Origin: Cytophagaceae bacterium SCN 52-12
GTDB lineage: Bacteria; Bacteroidota; Bacteroidia; Cytophagales; Spirosomataceae
Assembly: GCA_001724175.1 (NCBI GenBank)
Contig: MEDT01000055.1
Location: forward strand, 1 to 35,369
Direction: 5' to 3'
DNA: 35,369 bases
In this document: piece after piece, positions 8,531 to 15,766 of the stretch
How positions within the stretch are numbered: position 1 is the stretch's first letter
Layout: every line of letters begins with the position of its first letter
Program-made: the position numbers and the translations under genes
The notes under the pieces: generated by a model
What the model was told of the DNA's origin: nothing
The model's database searches: none
Seen by the model: the letters and a program-made list of their open reading frames with translations, nothing else

Positions 8531-11494
8531 ATGTCTATCGAAGCAACTGCAGGCAGTATATCTTTTGCCGAGCTCTCCTCCGGGTTGGAAGGCGAGTTCT
8601 ACAGCGACGATCTGATGCGTACGCTGTATGCTACAGACTCGTCCGCTTACCGCGAAATGCCTCTTGCCGTAGCCATACCGAAGTCTGAAGGCGACCTGAA
8701 AAAGCTGATCCGGTTTGCCGGCGAAAAGCAGATCCCGCTGATCCCGCGCACGGCGGGTACTTCGCTTGCCGGACAGGTGGTAGGCCATGGAATCGTGGTA
8801 GACGTTTCCAGGTACTTCAATAAAATTCTAGAGATCAATCCTGAAGAAAAATGGGCACGTGTGCAGCCGGGAGTCGTAAGAGATGAGCTCAATATGGCCC
8901 TCAAACCTTTCGGTCTGTATTTCGGTCCCGAAACCTCCACGGCAAACCGGGCAATGATCGGCGGAATGGTCGGAAATAACTCCTGCGGGTCCAACTCGGT
9001 AGTTTACGGCAGCACCCGGGAACACCTGCTGGAAGTGAGGGCGCTGCTGGCCGACGGGTCGGAAGCGGTGTTTAAAAACATCTCTCCTGAAGAGCTGGAA
9101 AGCCTGAAGACAGGGAAAGACGAATCTCCACTTCTCAGGCAGATCTATCATACCACCGACCGGATCCTTTCCGATCCGGTCAACCAAAGCGAAATCCGCA
9201 GGAACTTCCCCAAAAAATCGATCGAGAGGCGAAATACCGGCTATGCGCTCGATATGCTGCTCGATTGCAGCCCTTATACAAGCGACGGGCCTGCGTTCAA
9301 TATGTGCAGGCTTATTGCAGGCTCGGAAGGTACGCTGTGCTTCCTCACGGAAATCAAAGTCAATATTATCCCGCTTCCTCCTCCATCACAGGGACTGGTA
9401 TGCGCGCATTTTCACACGATCGACGAAGCGCTCAGGGCTACAGTCCTTTCTCTGAAGTACAAGCCCCAGGCAGTGGAGCTGATCGACAGCTACATCCTGG
9501 AATGCGCCGATAAGAACCCGGAACAAAGACAAAATGCCTTTTTCGTGCAATACACCGAAAACGGCGATTACCCTGCCATCCTTGTCGTAGATGTCTCGAA
9601 TGAAACCCCCGAAAAGGTCAGGCAGACAGCCGGAAACCTGGAAGCGGAGTTCAGGGCAAAAGGAATGGGTTACCACTTCCCGCTGCTCACAGGCGATGAT
9701 ACGAAGAAGATCTGGGCGCTGAGAAAAGCCGGGCTTGGGCTCCTTGCCAATATTCCCGGCGACGAAAAAGCAGTCGCGGTCATCGAAGACACCGCGGTAG
9801 ACGTGGAAGACCAGCCGGAATACATCCGGGACTTTAACCTGATCCTGCAAAAGCACGGTATGTCGGCAGTACACTACGCCCATGCCGGATCGGGAGAGAT
9901 ACACCTGCGGCCGATCATCAACCTGAAGACCGGCGAGGGGCACCGCCAGTTCAGGCTCATTGCCGAAGAAATCGCCGCCCTGGTAAAGAGGTACGACGGC
10001 TCCCTGTCAGGCGAGCACGGGGACGGCCGGCTCAGAGGAGAGTTCATTCCCCTGATGGTGGGTGATCACAACTACGGGCTGTTCAAGCAAATCAAGGCCA
10101 CCTGGGATCCGAATGGGATCTTCAATCCCGGCAAAATAACGGATACGCCTCCCATGGATACCTTTCTCCGCTATGAGGCCGACCAGGAAACCCCTGAAAT
10201 CGCTACCTACTTCCGGTTTGAGAACCAGACGATACTCCAGCACGCGGAGCAATGCAACGGTTCGGCCGACTGTCGCAAAAGCCATCTCAGCGGCGGGACC
10301 ATGTGTCCCAGCTTTATGGCCACCAGGAATGAAAAGGACAGCACCAGGGCCAGGGCCAATATACTGAGGGAAATGCTCACTCATTCGGATAAAGCTAATC
10401 GTTTTGATCACGAAGAAATAAAAGAAGTATTTGACCTTTGCCTCGCCTGCAAGGGATGTAAAAGCGAATGCCCTTCCAACGTAGACGTCGCCAAGCTGAA
10501 AATGGAATTTCTCCAGCATTACCACGACGAGCACGGTGTGCCGCTCCGGTCGTGGCTTGTCGGGAATTTCAGCAAAATGACCGGCCTGGCTGCCGGCATT
10601 GCGCCGTGGGGCTACAACCTTATTTTCAAAAATGCCCCTCTCCGGAAAATAGCCAACCGCATGGTCGGCTTCCATCCGGAACGGACCATGCCCCTGCTGC
10701 ACAAGACTACCCTGAAAAAATGGTTTTCGGGCAGGAAGAAAGATACTATGCGTGAAAGCAACGGCCGCAGGGTTTACTTTTTCTGTGATGAGTTTACGAA
10801 CTACAACGATGTCGAAATAGGAAAAAAGGCGATCGGAGTACTGGAAAAACTGGGTTATGAGGTCATCATACCCGACCATGCGCCGTCGGGCAGGCCCCAG
10901 CTTTCCAAAGGGCTCCTGAGAGACGCGAAGAAAATCGCCAACCGGAACGTTGCCTCGCTCAGGGAGATCATAAGCAACGACACGCCCCTGGTCGGTATCG
11001 AGCCTTCTGCGATCCTGACTTTCCGCGACGAATACCCCGACCTGGTAGACGACTCCCTTGTCGAAGCAGCGAAGTCATTGGCTGTAAACTGCCTCCAGTT
11101 CGACGAATTTGTGTCGAAGGAGATGGAAGCCAAAAGGATCCCGAAAGATGCGTTCACTTCAGAGAAACGTCTTATCAAGCTGCACGGCCACTGCCAGCAA
11201 AAATCTGTTTCCGGCCTTGTGGCTGCCAAAAAGATGCTTTCCTTCCCCGAAAACTACAGCGTACAGCTTATTCCTTCCGGATGCTGCGGCATGGCCGGCT
11301 CTTTCGGCTACGAAAAAGAGCACTACGACATTTCAATGAAAATCGGGGAGCTGGTATTGTTCCCGACCGTAAGAAACCAGCCTGAAGAGGTGATCATAGC
11401 GGCGCCCGGTACGAGCTGCCGGCACCAGATCCATGACGGTACGGGACGTAAGGCGCTGCATCCGGCAGAAGTGTTGTGGGAGGCGCTGGTGTAA
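8531..11494 (+). CDS. YdiJ-like FAD-linked dehydrogenase with 4Fe-4S and CCG domains
   Basis: The 987-residue protein fuses three modules. An N-terminal FAD-binding domain of the VAO/GlcD type (about 40-260) has the PRTAGTSLAGQ and GGMVGNNSCGS motifs. A FAD-oxidase C-terminal domain (about 270-540) includes HAGSGEIHLRP and SGEHGDG. The C-terminal Fe-S half has CLACKGCKSECP (from C637) and CCG-type motifs GHCQQKS (C888) and SGCCGMAGSFG (C918-C919). The architecture and length match E. coli YdiJ, reported as a D-2-hydroxyglutarate dehydrogenase, and relate to GlcDF-type glycolate and Dld-type lactate dehydrogenases. The likely reaction is oxidation of a D-2-hydroxyacid with electrons passed to a carrier; the substrate cannot be read from sequence. 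The ATG at 8531 is preferred over 8501 because the promoter element overlaps the upstream region. The gene stands alone. Confidence 0.88.
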   Translation: MSIEATAGSISFAELSSGLEGEFYSDDLMRTLYATDSSAYREMPLAVAIPKSEGDLKKLIRFAGEKQIPLIPRTAGTSLAGQVVGHGIVVDVSRYFNKILEINPEEKWARVQPGVVRDELNMALKPFGLYFGPETSTANRAMIGGMVGNNSCGSNSVVYGSTREHLLEVRALLADGSEAVFKNISPEELESLKTGKDESPLLRQIYHTTDRILSDPVNQSEIRRNFPKKSIERRNTGYALDMLLDCSPYTSDGPAFNMCRLIAGSEGTLCFLTEIKVNIIPLPPPSQGLVCAHFHTIDEALRATVLSLKYKPQAVELIDSYILECADKNPEQRQNAFFVQYTENGDYPAILVVDVSNETPEKVRQTAGNLEAEFRAKGMGYHFPLLTGDDTKKIWALRKAGLGLLANIPGDEKAVAVIEDTAVDVEDQPEYIRDFNLILQKHGMSAVHYAHAGSGEIHLRPIINLKTGEGHRQFRLIAEEIAALVKRYDGSLSGEHGDGRLRGEFIPLMVGDHNYGLFKQIKATWDPNGIFNPGKITDTPPMDTFLRYEADQETPEIATYFRFENQTILQHAEQCNGSADCRKSHLSGGTMCPSFMATRNEKDSTRARANILREMLTHSDKANRFDHEEIKEVFDLCLACKGCKSECPSNVDVAKLKMEFLQHYHDEHGVPLRSWLVGNFSKMTGLAAGIAPWGYNLIFKNAPLRKIANRMVGFHPERTMPLLHKTTLKKWFSGRKKDTMRESNGRRVYFFCDEFTNYNDVEIGKKAIGVLEKLGYEVIIPDHAPSGRPQLSKGLLRDAKKIANRNVASLREIISNDTPLVGIEPSAILTFRDEYPDLVDDSLVEAAKSLAVNCLQFDEFVSKEMEAKRIPKDAFTSEKRLIKLHGHCQQKSVSGLVAAKKMLSFPENYSVQLIPSGCCGMAGSFGYEKEHYDISMKIGELVLFPTVRNQPEEVIIAAPGTSCRHQIHDGTGRKALHPAEVLWEALV

Positions 11495-11533
11495 CGAAGT
11501 GCAGGTTTAATTGGAATTTTACAGGGTCATCTG

Positions 11534-11836
11534 TTAAACATCTTCGGCAGACGCTTCTGTTTTTAGATGATACGGCTTCGCCTTAAGCATACGAATATTA
11601 TGATATTCTTCCATGATCGTCGTATCTTCTGCCGGCACTACCCCACTATCTATCCAATTACTTACTGTTGCGGTATTCTCAATACCAAAGCGATTGCAGT
11701 ATTCTTTTACCGTTACCCACTCGGTCATGTCAAACTCGATACCTCTGCTTGCCAGGTACGCTCGCCCCTGTTCGATCAAAGCAGCAGACTCCGAAAGGAT
11801 CCGATCCAGTTCTTCTTTTATTTCTTCTCTACTCAT
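11534..11836 (-). CDS. Small HTH (MerR/excisionase-like) protein of unknown function
   Basis: This 100-residue acidic protein is not a named family I can recognise. Residues 1-35 are predicted amphipathic helix (EEIKEELDRILSESAALIEQG). Residues 40-70 (EWVTVKEYCNRFGI followed by VSNWIDSGVVP) read like the helix-turn-helix and wing of MerR or excisionase-type DNA-binding folds: T-V-K-E-Y with a later W-I-x-x-G-V-V-P. It is the second gene of a two-gene unit, 39 bp after a coiled-coil microprotein. A perfect 16-bp palindrome (11855-11870) lies in the gap and could be its operator. It may instead be a phage-derived or toxin-antitoxin regulator; this cannot be decided here. Confidence 0.6.
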   Translation of the reverse strand: MSREEIKEELDRILSESAALIEQGRAYLASRGIEFDMTEWVTVKEYCNRFGIENTATVSNWIDSGVVPAEDTTIMEEYHNIRMLKAKPYHLKTEASAEDV

Positions 11837-11854
11837 ATCGTATTCGGGTTAAAT

Positions 11855-11870
11855 GAGGAGATCCCTCCTC
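11855..11870. promoter_or_regulatory. Perfect palindrome (candidate operator) upstream of the HTH gene
   Basis: GAGGAG (11855-11860) and CTCCTC (11865-11870) are perfect inverted repeats with a 4-bp spacer, 18 bp before the HTH gene's ATG. As RNA it could also form a small hairpin upstream of that start. Binding is inferred, not seen. Confidence 0.4.
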
Positions 11871-11875
11871 CCTGG

Positions 11876-12007
11876 TTATTTTCTTTTTTCAAGCTCTTCC
11901 AGAATATCTGTTATTTTCCTGATCTGATCGAGGATCTCGTTGATTTCTCTTTCTGTCAAATTCGTTTGCCGATCTCTTAGGAATTGTTTCAGCGCAGCCA
12001 GCTTCAT
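11876..12007 (-). CDS. Coiled-coil microprotein (43 aa)
   Basis: A short minus-strand frame runs from ATG 12007 (AAGG immediately before it) to TAA at 11876. It encodes a highly charged 43-residue helix with heptad-like Leu/Ile spacing (EINEILDQIRKITDILEEL), typical of a coiled coil. An in-frame upstream ATG at 12028 would add seven residues (MIIFHLR). It precedes the HTH gene by 39 bp, so the two are likely co-transcribed. The regular hydrophobic pattern and operon position support it being real, but it is short and I recognise no family. Confidence 0.5.
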   Translation of the reverse strand: MKLAALKQFLRDRQTNLTEREINEILDQIRKITDILEELEKRK

Positions 12008-12028
12008 CCTTAAATGAAAAATGATCAT

Positions 12029-12571
12029 TCTATCTTTAATATGTATAATTGGTATAGTAAAAATACAAAATGTTACGGAGACACAACAGATTTTGAATAT
12101 TCTTTTTATCTCAAGCAGAAATCATCTTAAGCCTTTTTAGCTCATTTTTTGTGGATCATCCGGGAATTAGCCTGTACCGGGAGAACCGGAACTAACTATG
12201 CCAGGGAAAATAGACGGGAGTTCTTAAAAATGGCGAATAGAGATACGGCTTTAGCCATTGAGATAAATCTGATAGCTCTCTGTGTCAAATCAGGCGCCTT
12301 CTTGCAGAGGATCGTGCCCGCGGCACTTGTACGCTTGGGTTATTTCAGGGCCTTTTCGTTACCCGGCTTGAATCCCGGTCTACAATATAGGGCCGATCCT
12401 ATGGATCTTTACCTCTTAACAAAATTAGAAACCTAGAAAAATACAACACCCTCTATAGCTTTTAGACTTGAGTCCTTTTAAGCTATCAGAACGGCAACTG
12501 AGTAGCCAACGAGGTACCAAGATAGGCAAGAAGAGGTTTGACAGGAGGTTATATTGATTTTACGAAGCCTT
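12029..12571. other. AT-rich intergenic stretch without a convincing gene
   Basis: About 540 bp between the microprotein and the YgcG-like gene. It is visibly more AT-rich than the flanks, at least over 12030-12160. A 95-codon open frame on the plus strand (12149-12436) overlaps hairpin repeats and has no recognisable protein signature, so it is not called. The only structured elements seen are the hairpins at 12314-12326 and 12395-12407. It may hold the promoter of the HTH unit and remnants of decayed sequence. Confidence 0.55.
12314..12407. repeat. REP-like composite hairpin element (copy 1)
   Basis: The segment contains a perfect hairpin GTGCC-CGC-GGCAC (12314-12326), a CCGG-flanked segment (12363-12378), and a perfect hairpin GATCC-TAT-GGATC (12395-12407) followed by TTT. 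The layout (CCGG-rich element, then an ATATRGGGCC-like spacer, then a short hairpin ending in CTTT) resembles the element at 22484-22530 between trpF and trpB. Such elements are common between genes in Bacteroidota. Confidence 0.5.
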
Positions 12572-13357
12572 CTAATAACTTCCTCCCGCGCCGCCGCCGC
12601 CGAAGCTTCCGCCACCGAAGCCGCCAAAACCTCCGCCGCCACCGCCGAAGCCGCCTCCGAAACCTCCGCCGCCCCAGCTACCCGAGGAGCGTCCGCGGCC
12701 TGAGTAAGTGGTATAGGGCCAGAATACCGGTCCGGCGTTATATCCTCTTCCCCGGTTATTCCCACCCTTTCCACCGGCCGAGATCGCGATCAGCACGATG
12801 ATGAATATGATAATAAAAACAAGCAGCCCGACAGGGAACCCCTCTTCCTCGTCCGCAGGATCGGCCTTGTATTCGCCTGATGCATATCTGATAATGGCAT
12901 CTACGCCCTTGTCGAGACCCCTGTAGAACATCCCGTTCCTGAAGTCCGGTATAATGACCTGGTTGATGATCCGGTTGGCTATGGCATCGGGAATAGCCCC
13001 CTCCATTCCGTAGCCCGTGGCGATAAACACCTTCCTATCGGAAGAGGCCCAGAGGATCACCAAACCATTGTTTTTACCTTGCTGGCCAACTCCCCACTCA
13101 CGTCCCAGGGCAAAGGCATAATCGGCGATCGGGTAGTCGCCGGTAGTGGGAACGACCACCACCGTGATCTGGGTAGAAGTGGAGTCATTATACGCGACCA
13201 GCTTTTGCTCAAGGGCGGCGGCCTCTGTCGGGTTCAGCTGTTTGGCAAAATCGTTGACGAGCCGCGGAGGATCGGGCTTGGGCGGAATGTGCTGTGCAAA
13301 CCCCGCCAGACCGGACAGGAAGATAAAAAAAACGGAAAGAAACTCCTTTTTACTCAT
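12572..13357 (-). CDS. YgcG-like TPM-domain membrane protein
   Basis: This 261-residue protein has a signal peptide (residues 1-22, ending GFAQ). A TPM domain spans about 33-165, with the LVNDFAKQLNP start and the core G-x-NNGLVILWASSDRKVFIATGYGMEG. One transmembrane segment follows at about 176-196, then a very Gly-rich tail (from about 225) ending GGGAGGSY. This is the classic YgcG architecture: a periplasmic TPM domain tethered to the membrane with a low-complexity glycine tail. TPM domains have been linked to phosphatase activity or photosystem repair in plants; the bacterial function is unclear. It begins 3 bp after the small TPM gene's stop and so is co-transcribed with it, and LemA lies upstream, a widespread LemA-TPM association. 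Confidence 0.85.
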   Translation of the reverse strand: MSKKEFLSVFFIFLSGLAGFAQHIPPKPDPPRLVNDFAKQLNPTEAAALEQKLVAYNDSTSTQITVVVVPTTGDYPIADYAFALGREWGVGQQGKNNGLVILWASSDRKVFIATGYGMEGAIPDAIANRIINQVIIPDFRNGMFYRGLDKGVDAIIRYASGEYKADPADEEEGFPVGLLVFIIIFIIVLIAISAGGKGGNNRGRGYNAGPVFWPYTTYSGRGRSSGSWGGGGFGGGFGGGGGGFGGFGGGSFGGGGAGGSY

Positions 13358-13360
13358 TTT

Positions 13361-13804
13361 CTATTTGCCAAAAACAATCTCATCCGGCAGCTCGTTGTCT
13401 TTGTTTCCATGGTTAGGAAAGTGTTTCCTTAGCTGCTCTCCTGCTTCCAGGATTCCCCCGACAAAGCCTTCGGCAAACTCTCCTTTTATAAAGTGTCCGC
13501 GCAGGTATTCCCTGGTCGTTTCCCAGAAATTGGCAGGGACTTTCTCGTGGATCCCCTTGTCCCCTATCACAGCGAACTTATGGTCTTCATGAGCCAGGTA
13601 AAAAAGCACCCCGTTGCGGAGCACTGTCCGGTTCATTTCCAGTTCATCAAAAACGGCCAGCGCCCGCTCGATCACGTCTCCCGGGCAGTTTTCTTCGATG
13701 AAAACCTTCAGTTCCCCGGACGTCATTTTTTCGGCAGCTGCAATTGCATCCACAACCTGCTTTTGCTGCTCCGCGGTAAAGAACGGTGCCTTGCTGAATG
13801 ACAT
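13361..13804 (-). CDS. Soluble TPM-domain protein
   Basis: This 147-residue protein is a single TPM domain without signal peptide or membrane segment. It shows the family's opening (FTAEQQKQVVDAIAAAEKMTSGELKVFIE), the central GVLFYLAHEDHKFAVIGDKGIHEKV block and the C-terminal helix E-G-F-VGGILEAGEQLRKHFP. It is the middle gene of lemA - small TPM - YgcG-like TPM, all on the minus strand. Its stop lies 3 bp before the next start, which points to translational coupling. A cytoplasmic partner for the membrane-bound TPM protein is plausible but inferred. Confidence 0.85.
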   Translation of the reverse strand: MSFSKAPFFTAEQQKQVVDAIAAAEKMTSGELKVFIEENCPGDVIERALAVFDELEMNRTVLRNGVLFYLAHEDHKFAVIGDKGIHEKVPANFWETTREYLRGHFIKGEFAEGFVGGILEAGEQLRKHFPNHGNKDNELPDEIVFGK

Positions 13805-13849
13805 TTTTGCGAAAGATTAATCTATATCCCCATGTAACACACACTCTCT

Positions 13850-13914
13850 CCCTCTGCGGCTTCGCGGCTCTGCGTGAAACAAAACGCTCGTAAAGGCGCA
13901 AAGACGCAGAGATT
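13850..13914. repeat. Intergenic inverted repeat of the CGCAGAG type
   Basis: The left arm CCTCTGCGGCTTCGCGG is roughly complementary to the right arm AAAGGCGCAAAGACGCAGAG (imperfect). This GCAAAGACGCAGAG motif is a familiar dispersed intergenic repeat in Bacteroidota genomes. It fills most of the gap between lemA and the small TPM gene. Confidence 0.55.
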
Positions 13915-13932
13915 TAGCTCGTAAACTGACTA

Positions 13933-14514
13933 CTAAAACTGCACCGTAGGGGCATTCTGCGCTGCCGCGGAAGCCTCGAATGGCGTTTTGGTGTTAAACC
14001 CGAAAATCCCTGCCATGATATTGGCCGGGAAGGATCTTACAGTCGAGTTATAATCCCTTACCGCAGCATTGAAGTCATTCCGCGCTACCGTAATGCGGTT
14101 TTCGGTACCCTCGAGCTGTGCCTGCAGTTCAAGGAAATTCTGGTTGGCCTTCAGCTCGGGATAACGCTCTACCGTCACCAGGAGACGCGAAAGAGCGCTG
14201 CTTAGCCCGTCCTGCGCCGCCTGGAATTTCTGTATATTCTCAGGAGTAAGATTATCAGGGCTGATCGTCGTCTGGGTAGCCTTTGAGCGTGCCTCTATCA
14301 CCCCTTCAAGTGTGCTTTTTTCAAAATCTGCTGCACCTTTTACCGTATTGACCAGATTCGGGATCAGGTCAGATCGTCTCTGGTACTGGCTTTGTACTTT
14401 CGCCCAAGCTTCCTTGACGGCTTCGTCTTTGCTTACCATCCCGTTATAAGTGCCGCAGCTGGTAGAGCCTAATGCGACGAGAATAACCATCAGAGATACT
14501 ACAATTCTGGACAT
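13933..14514 (-). CDS. lemA: LemA family protein
   Basis: With the ATG at 14514 the product is 193 residues. A hydrophobic N-terminus ([16 protein letters not shown]) ends in a possible lipobox Cys (C20), so it may be a lipoprotein or membrane-anchored. The LemA core follows: [24 protein letters not shown], then [12 protein letters not shown] (about residues 50-61), and later the conserved [18 protein letters not shown]-x-VAR-x-DFN-x-AV-x-DYN and [12 protein letters not shown]. The TTG start at 14559 is rejected because it lies inside the -7 element TACATTTG, so the mRNA starts downstream of it. It heads the lemA-TPM-TPM cluster. LemA's biochemical role is not established. Confidence 0.9.
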   Translation of the reverse strand: MSRIVVSLMVILVALGSTSCGTYNGMVSKDEAVKEAWAKVQSQYQRRSDLIPNLVNTVKGAADFEKSTLEGVIEARSKATQTTISPDNLTPENIQKFQAAQDGLSSALSRLLVTVERYPELKANQNFLELQAQLEGTENRITVARNDFNAAVRDYNSTVRSFPANIMAGIFGFNTKTPFEASAAAQNAPTVQF

Positions 14515-14556
14515 AATGGTACTTGTTTGTTTTGTGATGCGATAGTTAAAACAGAT

Positions 14557-14564
14557 CAAATGTA
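14557..14564 (-). promoter_or_regulatory. Bacteroidota-type -7 promoter element (TACATTTG) for lemA
   Basis: On the minus strand TACATTTG matches TAnnTTTG. It lies just past the stop of the cryptochrome-like gene and gives a leader of about 37 nt before the lemA ATG at 14514, making the LemA/TPM cluster a separate transcription unit. Confidence 0.55.
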
Positions 14565-14571
14565 ACGAATA

Positions 14572-15723
14572 TTAAAGAATATCCTCCATCTTGCCGGGGC
14601 CCACTCCTGCAAAATAATTCCATATTCCCCAGTTCAAAGCCACCTCGTAATTCATCAGCTGGCTTTCAAACCAGGCGGCGCCCCACGTCCAGTTCACGCC
14701 CAGCTCGCCTATCAGGTGTTGTGCGGCAACCTTCGATTCTCCGAAGCCGAGCACGCCTTTCGCGCCCAGCGCTTCCATCGACCGGTTTACTTCGGGGTCG
14801 GAAGTTTTGCCATCCTTCCATTGATGAAAGCTTTCCCGGTCGTATTTCCACTCTTTATCTATCCGGTGAACCAGGCCCGAGGGCTTAAACAAACGGGTTC
14901 CGTATTTCAGCGCCAGGAACTGGAGATAGTCCCGCCAGGAAAGCTGCTCGTACAGCGCGGCGCCAAGCGGAGTACCCGACGTATGATGATAGGCCAGGCG
15001 GGGGCTTATGAGGCCGTCGGAAACCCAGTTCAGGAATTCTTCCGTACCTGCCTCTCCGGATGCTACCCGCGACTTCAGCTCTGCTTCCGTTATGCTGCGT
15101 ACGTCAGGGTTTTTACCGGCCTTCAGCTCCTCCTCGCCAAACCCCAGCTCTCTCAGGTCGGGCAGGACAGAGCCTGTCTCGCCCGTCATAAACGGTATTG
15201 CTTCCTGCCCGGGTAAAGGTTTCCTGACGGGTGTTTGCCGGGTCAGCTCCGCAAACCGGCCGTACTCTTCCGGAAGGCGGGAGATATAGACCGGCAGGTC
15301 GTGCGGGTGAATGAGGGTACTCATCCACGTAAGCGATATATCGACGTTAATCCCTTTCAGCCTTTTACTCAGGGAGGCCTCTACGTTGGTCTCCTCGAGG
15401 GTGATCTCTTTGGAAGCGCGAACTTCAGCAACCTGGTGAAGCTTTGCCAGGTCTGCAATGATCTTCTCGGGCTCCCCTACCCTTATGATAAGGTCTCCCT
15501 GCTTTTCCTGAAGCCTTTCCTGCAGGTTGCGAACCGCATCAAGAATATGATATGCCCGGTTTAGCCCGGTTTTCCTGAAACCGAGATCGCGGAGCCTGAA
15601 ACGCCTGGGATCAAAAACATATACCGGTAAAAGCTCGGTCGCGTCGCCGGCTGCCGTCCAGAATGCTTCATTGTCGTCGAGCCGCAGGTCGTTGCGAAAC
15701 CAATAGATAATGCGATTTTCCAA
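14572..15723 (-). CDS. Divergent, shortened DASH-type cryptochrome/photolyase-like protein
   Basis: This 383-residue protein has a clear N-terminal photolyase domain (IIYWFRNDLRLDDNEAF at 5-21, VYVFDPR at 34-40), with DASH-like spacing. The C-terminal half has WRDYLQFLALKYG (263-275), WTWGAAWFES (345-354) and NWGIWNYFAGVG (364-375), all in the FAD/DNA-binding domain. Compared with the usual DASH pattern, three things are missing or changed: the SKxSPWLALG-type segment before ISPR is deleted, the SNRGRQ-type segment is FGESKVA (327-333), and the chain stops 8 residues after AGVG. FAD binding or photochemistry may therefore be altered. Classic members repair cyclobutane dimers or sense blue light. 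It follows the CtpA-type protease gene by 43 bp on the same strand. Confidence 0.82.
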   Translation of the reverse strand: MENRIIYWFRNDLRLDDNEAFWTAAGDATELLPVYVFDPRRFRLRDLGFRKTGLNRAYHILDAVRNLQERLQEKQGDLIIRVGEPEKIIADLAKLHQVAEVRASKEITLEETNVEASLSKRLKGINVDISLTWMSTLIHPHDLPVYISRLPEEYGRFAELTRQTPVRKPLPGQEAIPFMTGETGSVLPDLRELGFGEEELKAGKNPDVRSITEAELKSRVASGEAGTEEFLNWVSDGLISPRLAYHHTSGTPLGAALYEQLSWRDYLQFLALKYGTRLFKPSGLVHRIDKEWKYDRESFHQWKDGKTSDPEVNRSMEALGAKGVLGFGESKVAAQHLIGELGVNWTWGAAWFESQLMNYEVALNWGIWNYFAGVGPGKMEDIL

Positions 15724-15766
15724 AACTACGTGAATAACTGGCGTATTAAATCACAAATTAGGTCAT

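Noticed and set aside
12361-12381. TTGAATCCCGGTC looking like a tRNA T-loop
   Set aside because: The flanking CCCGG segments do not pair as a T-stem, and no anticodon arm or acceptor stem is found around it.
12149-12436. 95-codon open frame on the plus strand in the AT-rich gap
   Set aside because: It overlaps REP-like hairpins, its C-terminal part reads like translated repeat sequence, and it has no recognisable domain.
14572-15723. Frameshift as the reason for the short cryptochrome-like protein
   Set aside because: The internal frame is clean and the lemA promoter begins directly after its stop, leaving no room for a lost C-terminal extension.
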